A stretch of DNA of 10,388 bases, from assembly GCA_003573635.1 (NCBI GenBank), contig QUTJ01031214.1, positions 1 to 10,388 of the forward strand. The letters are read 5' to 3'. The notes under the pieces are model-generated. The model had not been told where the DNA came from. It did not search any database and was given only the letters and a program-made list of their open reading frames with translations. This stretch comes from Goniomonas avonlea. Lineage: Eukaryota; Cryptophyceae; Goniomonadida; Goniomonadaceae. Shown in pieces: positions 7,001-10,388 of this stretch (within the stretch, counting starts at the first letter, position 1; every line of letters begins with the position of its first letter). The translations under genes were made by a program, and so were the position numbers.

Positions 7001-8016
7001 TGTAGAAGTGATTGCATCTGCGACTTCGTGTCTTCTAGGATGCTGCTGTTGTACTGTGGAGTGGGGGCTGTTCGGAGGTCAAACAAGGAATGGAAAGGCA
7101 ACCAGCATACCAGAGTCGCCCTTTGTGGAATTTTCATCCCTGTAGTTGTTACGAGTCGGGATGAACCGGACAGCAGGGAAGGTGTCGTCACCAATGATTG
7201 GAATAACCCGAATCTCGAACTTGCTGCTGGGACCAGAGAGACCAGCTGCACTGGATCAACACAAACCAAAATGTGTTAGAATATGTGTACCTGGCTTTAC
7301 GACCAAAACTGGCTTGAGGGGATCCGACCGGAAACGCGCGAACGAGACTGACTCGACACACTCGGCACTCTGAAGCGCCTCGCCAAGTGCAGCGACGTAC
7401 AGAGAACGCTTGGCGTGATAACGACCGTTCAAGAAATCTTTGTGGTGAAAACAGTCCTGGAAAAGTGTTGTTGACACAAACTCGCGTCCGCGCGCTCGGG
7501 ACGTGAAACGAACCTTCGGCATCTCCACAATCACGTCAATATTCAGAGCAGGCTTGGCCAAAGTCTGCAGTAAAAAGCTGCCAACCAAGGCAATCGAAGC
7601 AGGCTTCGCCCAACTCAAAGAAGAAACTTTATCGTCCGCTAGCCCCAGATTGTTTTGGACCTGGATCCGAGTGAGCACAAACACTTCTCTCCATAGGTGC
7701 TCACCGTTCGAGCCGGAAGGGACTCCAGAAACGGACGCAATTTAAGCTTCAGCCAATCCTCGAGCGGGTGAAGCTTGCTGTATTTTGGCGTCACCTCGTC
7801 AAGGAGCTCTTGGATCTACCAAAGTTTGAGACGAGCTCATGCGGAGCACATTGTTTTGCACACCTCGATGCGAAGAAGTGACGAGGAGAAAAGCTGTTCC
7901 GTTTCACGCAAATGGCGAATCTCGTCGTTCGTAGGAGCTGCATACAAATCATTCCCGTGCTCGGAGTCGTCCTCCATCTCCAGCTCGGGCTCGTTGGCAG
8001 ATCTGTCTTCCGTCAT
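1042..8016 (-). CDS. NOL6: Nucleolar protein 6 (Nrap/Utp22), 24 exons, 1109 aa
   Basis: NOL6/Utp22 is a structural nucleolar protein of the UTP-C module of the small-subunit processome, which assembles the 90S pre-ribosome on 18S pre-rRNA. The spliced product is 1109 residues, close to the animal length of about 1150. It shows the Nrap blocks in order: degenerate nucleotidyltransferase motif VGSF (114-117) with NIDVIVEMPK (D130), KDFLNGRYHAKRSLYVA, PTRNNYR (222-228), YNSSILED (243-250), LLKIWAKQRGF, SPYQILRVFFAFL (318-330), FRSFWGDRSELRRFKDGAI (539-557), RWPDEDEAVRR (722-732), YVMRIRIACDKEP (766-778), VVLTPLDATGCVWT (919-932), DYDVLVHLHP (975-984), WKPAAFVPAPF (1042-1052) and LGEGLV near the C-terminus. 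The family is tandem nucleotidyltransferase-like folds without catalysis, and here the second acidic residue of the D-x-D motif is Ile132, as expected. The start at 8016 gives an acidic N-terminus. The gene is divergent from the gene at 8140. Identification is firm; a few splice sites are inferred from homology and phase only. Confidence 0.93.
1687..1733 (-). repeat. C/CT-rich tract in NOL6 intron 21
   Basis: On the plus strand this is a run of ten G (1687-1696) followed by GGGGAGA/GAGAGGGG repeats. On the NOL6 sense strand it is C10 and CT-rich. It lies in mid-intron, more than 70 bases from the acceptor at 1609, so it is not simply the polypyrimidine tract of that site. Confidence 0.75.
1825..2140 (-). 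other. NOL6 intron 20 (316 bases) with degenerate 10-base minisatellite
   Basis: Plus-strand units of AGTGTGCGGG repeat in tandem at 2021-2056 and recur, followed by GTGTGCGTGT-type sequence, at 2072-2100. A strong internal acceptor-like site (CTCTCCAG at 2020-2013 on the minus strand) precedes the true acceptor at 1825. Only the latter joins in frame to the VLRRMAQYA exon, which matches the family. Nothing else is recognisable in the intron. Confidence 0.75.
2331..2400 (-). repeat. C/CT-rich tract in NOL6 intron 19
   Basis: The plus strand shows three G7-G8 runs embedded in GGGAGAGGGAGG repeats over 70 bases; the sense strand is correspondingly C/CT-rich. The plus strand therefore has four or more closely spaced G-runs and could form a G-quadruplex, while the NOL6 pre-mRNA would be C-rich here. 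Confidence 0.75.
3759..3840 (-). repeat. CT microsatellite and C-run in NOL6 intron 14
   Basis: The sense strand reads a (CT)n run, then a (CA)n run, a run of nine C and another CT-rich stretch. The 153-base intron is thus almost wholly simple sequence between donor 3869 and acceptor 3717. Confidence 0.8.
4094..4151 (-). repeat. Homopolymer cluster in NOL6 intron 13
   Basis: On the plus strand the 72-base intron holds G10 (4094-4103), T9 (4130-4138) and G9 (4143-4151). On the sense strand these are C9, A9 and C10, the last one a short distance upstream of the CTCCAG acceptor at 4085. Confidence 0.8.
4632..4938 (-). repeat. NOL6 intron 11 with two minisatellites
   Basis: On the plus strand, 4738-4850 is a degenerate tandem of GTGGGCT-type heptamers. 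At 4851-4882 there are four 8-base units (two of GTAGTGCC, then GTCGTGCC, then GTCGTGCA). The rest of the 307-base intron shows nothing recognisable. The acceptor CCCCCCTGCAG ends at 4632. Confidence 0.8.
5170..5409 (-). other. NOL6 intron 10 (240 bases)
   Basis: The donor GTACGC follows CCC TCG, and the acceptor GGGCCCACAG ends at 5170. A short pyrimidine-rich repeat (TTTTCCCGTTTGCC then TTTTCCCG) lies near the 5' end. Nothing else is recognisable. Confidence 0.65.
5510..5967 (-). other. NOL6 intron 9 (458 bases, longest) with two perfect hairpins
   Basis: No exon homologous to the Nrap family is visible here, although two minus-strand frames remain open for over 400 bases. It contains two perfect inverted repeats: CAAAGTGGA / TCCACTTTG with a 6-base loop (5778-5801), and CAAGCGTC / GACGCTTG with a 2-base loop (5641-5658). 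The open frames are rich in Cys, Arg and Val and do not join to the flanking exons with matching homology, so I treat them as chance. Confidence 0.65.
6087..6444 (-). other. NOL6 intron 8 (358 bases)
   Basis: The donor follows the VTTAALAE codons (GCT GAG|GTCTGT) and the acceptor CCCTGACAG ends at 6087, restoring the frame into CQAEASVSLSLL. The donor GTCTGT is weaker than the others. The intron includes boxes resembling C (ATGATGA, 6403-6397), D' (CTGA, 6362-6359) and C' (GTGATGA, 6346-6340) of a box C/D snoRNA, but no matching D box or terminal stem is evident. Confidence 0.65.
6445..8016 (-). other. NOL6: NOL6 exons 1-8 (N-terminal Nrap domains 1-2)
   Basis: Exons in transcript order: 8016-7864, 7815-7705, 7660-7514, 7456-7291, 7245-7111, 7067-6940, 6894-6679, 6543-6445. 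Introns 1-7 are 48, 44, 57, 45, 43, 45 and 135 bases. All are GT-AG, and phases match at every junction (0,0,0,1,1,0,0). Intron 4 has a clear TTCTAACAC branch site and is best closed at TGCAG (7246), not at the AG five bases upstream, because only the later AG restores the frame. Intron 7 has two tandem pyrimidine-rich acceptors (CCCCCCAG near 6601 and TGCCCAG at 6544); only the second keeps the frame. Confidence 0.88.
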
Positions 8017-8139
8017 GCCACGCGTGCCTTGACGATAACGGATTCTCGATAACGGATTCTCACCTCACCAGAGAATCCGTCATCGATCTCGATTTGCGCT
8101 ATCGAATACTGTAGATAACTGAAATTTTTCCGCAAAAAA
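8017..8139. promoter_or_regulatory. Divergent promoter between NOL6 and the secreted-type gene
   Basis: Only 123 bases separate the NOL6 ATG (8016, minus) from the ATG at 8140 (plus), so the two transcripts share a promoter region and must both have short leaders. It contains two 14-base direct repeats of GATAACGGATTCTC and one inverted copy of the core, several ATCGA-type motifs, and GAAATTTTTC at 8121-8130. No TATA box is obvious. Confidence 0.7.
8034..8080. repeat. Direct and inverted repeat of ACGGATTCTC
   Basis: GATAACGGATTCTC occurs twice back to back (8034-8047 and 8048-8061). The reverse complement of its core, GAGAATCCGT, follows at 8071-8080 after a 9-base spacer. The second and third copies form a perfect 10-base-pair inverted repeat. 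The arrangement suggests a protein-binding operator rather than chance. Confidence 0.85.
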
Positions 8140-9863
8140 ATGGCCGATCTTGCCCTCATCGGTCTTGGGCTTGCCATGTGCCTCGCGTTGGTTTCGGGCG
8201 CATCTCCTGACGGTGCGGGTTGGGCACTTGTTGTATTGAAAGTCTGATGCGAGTGTAGCTTACATGAACATGATGGGTATGAAGGAGTCGGCCAGCGCCC
8301 TACAGGCCAGCGCAACTATTCAATGCAAGGACGGCATTGCGCTGAACAAAATGGACCCACTGAAAACATTTCGCTTGTTGTACGGGGACACTACGCCGTC
8401 AAATCAAGTCGGTGACGTGAGTTTCCTCACGGTTGCAGTGGTGCCCCTGGACGAGCTTGTGCATCCCATTTCAGTTCGCCTGGACAGGAGTGACGACGAC
8501 AACGGACCCTCGGGAGAGGCCACGAACGTGACCTCGAAGGTGACAATATTAAGTGATGTGTGCAAGCATGCGGTCTTTGGGCCGTGGATATGGAAGCTCA
8601 CCCTGGAAGGCTGCACCAACGGTCACAGATTTGATGTTGGGTTCACGTTTTCCAGTGCTCACGGCCAGGACGTCAACCCCGAAGTGACGCAGTCGACTTT
8701 CATTGTCCCACCTGCTACAACAGTGAAAATGGTGGCGACCGTGCAGGTGTGTGTGGTTCGAGGTGCGACGAGCTCTAACCCAGCGCAGTCGCTGGTGGCC
8801 AGCAAGTACGATGTGTACGCCGAATTGACGAGCGTCTGGCCCGAGCCCAACTCAACCTGGATTTCTATGTAAGTTTTTTTTTTTTTTGAGGCGTTCCATA
8901 ATACTGCCCAACTCGGTTGATTCCTGCAGGCGCTCGGATGGTGCCTGCGGAGACGCATCGCCTCACAATCCCGAGTCGCCTCACAGAGCACATCTTGAGG
9001 TTGAACCAGTCCCAGGCGAAACCAATCCGTACTTTTTTATGGTATGGTCACGAACATTGAGAGGCGTGACGCTCATGCCCAACCCAGATTCGAAACAGCA
9101 ATCCAACGAATCGTGTGCTCTGCACACTCAACGTCACCACTGTCCCACAAGTCGCTCCACCAGCCGCGCCCCCCTGGGCATATTTGTCAGCGTTGATGCT
9201 GAGCGACAGACATGCACGTCGAGGCGAGATTCGAGCTGCACAAACCGCGCTACATCGTGCCGCTCTGATGCTGCCGCACAAGGTACGCGCCCTTGCTGAC
9301 TCCCAATGATGCAGCCACCACACACACGCCCAGACACACTCTTGATCCAACTTGCGAGCATAGCTCTCGCCATGCTCAATTCAACCTGACTCCCAACCAC
9401 GTCAGTGCAGTCACTCACGTCCAAGCACAGGCAGCAGCGTTTGAGCGAGGTGCGCAGCTTGTGCGGGCGTCGGGCGCCAATGCACTGGACGGGTCCAAGT
9501 CTTGGGTGCGACAGGGACTGCTCAACGTGCAGGTGTCGACAATTGCCCTGTGCCCAGGGATTTCAAAGCCGCATTGCAGCGTCTCAATAGGCACATCACA
9601 CACTCGACACTGAAGCAAACTCTCTTGCCAAAGCCACGTGTGCCTCAACCGAACCCGCTTGCCGTGCTCTGACAATTGTGTGCAACCGGGTGCACCAGCG
9701 GCTAACAGGAGCAACCTCTGCGCAGGGCGAGCTCGACACCTTTTTCAAAGACATCTCCCGGTATGAGTTTCGGTGGTCTGTCCTTCGCACGCAAGCTTCC
9801 GTCATGGACACCGGCGTGCGCAACGGGCGTCTCATGGTAAGGCTCCTTCGGGCGCGCCGTTAG
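8140..9863 (+). CDS. Putative secreted or membrane-lumen protein, multi-exon, unknown family
   Basis: I do not recognise this gene. The proposed exons are 8140-8212, 8259-8868, 8930-9041, 9088-9282, 9431-9532, 9580-9663 and 9726 onward. Introns of 46, 61, 46, 148, 47 and 62 bases are all GT-AG with matching phase. The ATG at 8140 follows an A-run with G at +4, a strong start context. Residues 4-21 are a hydrophobic LALIGLGLAMCLALVSGA segment that looks like a signal peptide. The next 270 or so residues are rich in alternating hydrophobic strands with scattered Cys and NxS/T sequons (NVT, NST, NVT), as in an extracellular beta-sandwich. The C-terminal 150 residues are helical (ARRGEIRAAQTALHRAALML, then AAAFERGAQLVRAS). 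If the frame is read through the strong GTAAGG donor at 9837, the stop is at 9863 and the product is 437 residues. Alternatively it splices onward to 10183. The exon 5/6 join is the least certain. Confidence 0.65.
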
Positions 9864-10182
9864 GCACCCGCGCTTTTGGAGATAATGGTGCTCATGCCGT
9901 TGCTCTCGGACCACTCTGGGCCTCATGCCGTCGCGCTCACATTTCGGAGAGTCCGGACAGGCAGGACAGTTCAATAAGATAGAGTTCCTCTCCGAACTGG
10001 CAAACTTGCCTAAGTGGCCAATCTTGCCCAAGCTTTCGACGGCGAGTCGGTCTGTTCATTCTCGCTTCTCTGACTCCTCTGCGATTACAATAGTTATGTC
10101 ACGTGTCTGGCGTCAGTGGGTGACTGGCCGAAGCAACATGACTCGCCGCCATCGTGTGCCTCTACCCACGCCCTCCCCACAG
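9864..10182 (+). other. Possible intron or intergenic stretch
   Basis: No clear gene lies here. If the GTAAGG at 9837 is a real donor, this is most of a 346-base intron ending in the pyrimidine-rich acceptor CCCTCCCCACAG (10171-10182), which joins in phase 0 to the block at 10183. An intermediate frame at 9970-10095 (IEFLSELANLPKWPILP) is also open and protein-like, and could be an exon or the 5' part of a separate gene. Confidence 0.4.
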
Positions 10183-10368
10183 CTTGCAGAGCGACTCCTG
10201 TCCACGGAAATTTCTCTCGACGCGGAGGAGCGCAACAGGCGGGCTGTCGCAGCAGAGACAGTGCTGGAAGATATAGCCACCGACGCCCCCCAGAAAGAGA
10301 GAGCCCAGACCTTGTATGAAAACGCTGTCTTTCTCCGCCGGTGGGTGCTGCGCCCTCGCGCATGCTGA
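10183..10368 (+). CDS. Coding block with charged helix, last exon or part of a small gene
   Basis: This block encodes LAERLLSTEISLDAEERNRR followed by AVAAETVLEDIATDAP and KERAQTLYENAVFLRRW, an amphipathic charged helical sequence ending at TGA 10366-10368. The same frame is open upstream through an ATG at 10096, which would give a 90-residue basic-N-terminal protein, possibly organelle-targeted. The alternative is an exon of the gene that starts at 8140, because an excellent acceptor precedes it in the right phase. A GTGGGT donor-like site at 10342 could also carry the frame out of the window. I cannot choose from sequence alone. Confidence 0.5.
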   Translation, partial: LAERLLSTEISLDAEERNRRAVAAETVLEDIATDAPQKERAQTLYENAVFLRRWVLRPRAC

Positions 10369-10388
10369 CAGCGGGTGACCTTGACACG

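Noticed and set aside
8140-8180. The start MADLALIGLG resembles the N-terminus of 6-phosphogluconate dehydrogenase.
   Set aside because: The similarity ends after eight residues; the family's following glycine/asparagine motif is absent and nothing downstream resembles the enzyme.
9533-9663. An exon start at 9558 (frame DFKAALQRLNRH) after a 65-base intron with donor GTCCAAG.
   Set aside because: It needs a poor donor and drops the coding-like SKSWVRQGLLNVQ segment; the 47-base intron with GTGTCG donor and GCATTGCAG acceptor fits the local intron size class. It remains a possible alternative.
1-10388. A defence island, mobile element or other novel prokaryote-type system.
   Set aside because: The sequence is eukaryotic with spliced genes; no transposase, integrase, terminal repeats, phage genes or defence domains are visible.

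Overview
The window is nuclear DNA of a eukaryote, probably a protist or another compact but intron-rich genome. Coding frames are broken by many GT-AG introns. Several introns carry a CTAAC/CTAAT branch-point motif, pyrimidine-rich 3' ends are common, and there are no bacterial-style operons or ribosome binding sites. I cannot name the lineage from the sequence alone.

The window is dominated by one gene on the minus strand (8016 down to 1042). I reconstruct it as 24 exons and 23 introns encoding a 1109-residue orthologue of NOL6/Nrap/Utp22, a structural component of the small-subunit processome (90S pre-ribosome). All 23 junctions keep the frame, and the conserved blocks of the family appear in the right order from end to end. 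Exons total 3330 bases and introns 3645. Introns 1-6 and the last one are tiny (43-57 bases). Introns 7-22 are longer (72-458) and hold C-rich or CT-rich tracts, minisatellites and hairpins.

Left of it, a plus-strand gene (about 185-964) encodes a basic, proline-rich protein with a tandem Thr-Pro-Arg repeat and an unrecognised C-terminal domain. It converges tail-to-tail on NOL6 with 77 bases between stop codons. A (CT)n-ACAG splice acceptor lies at the left edge of the window.

Right of NOL6, a 123-base divergent promoter holds two direct copies and one inverted copy of a short motif. It separates NOL6 from a plus-strand gene starting at 8140. That gene has a signal-peptide-like first exon, a beta-rich middle with NxS/T sequons and a helical C-terminal region, in at least seven exons, and I do not recognise the family. 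Its 3' end is unresolved: it may stop at 9863 or splice on to a coding block at 10183-10368, which could instead belong to a separate small gene.

I see no mobile element, tRNA, rRNA, CRISPR array or prokaryotic defence system. The most useful results are the full NOL6 gene model, the intron architecture, the promoter repeat and the unrecognised secreted-type gene.
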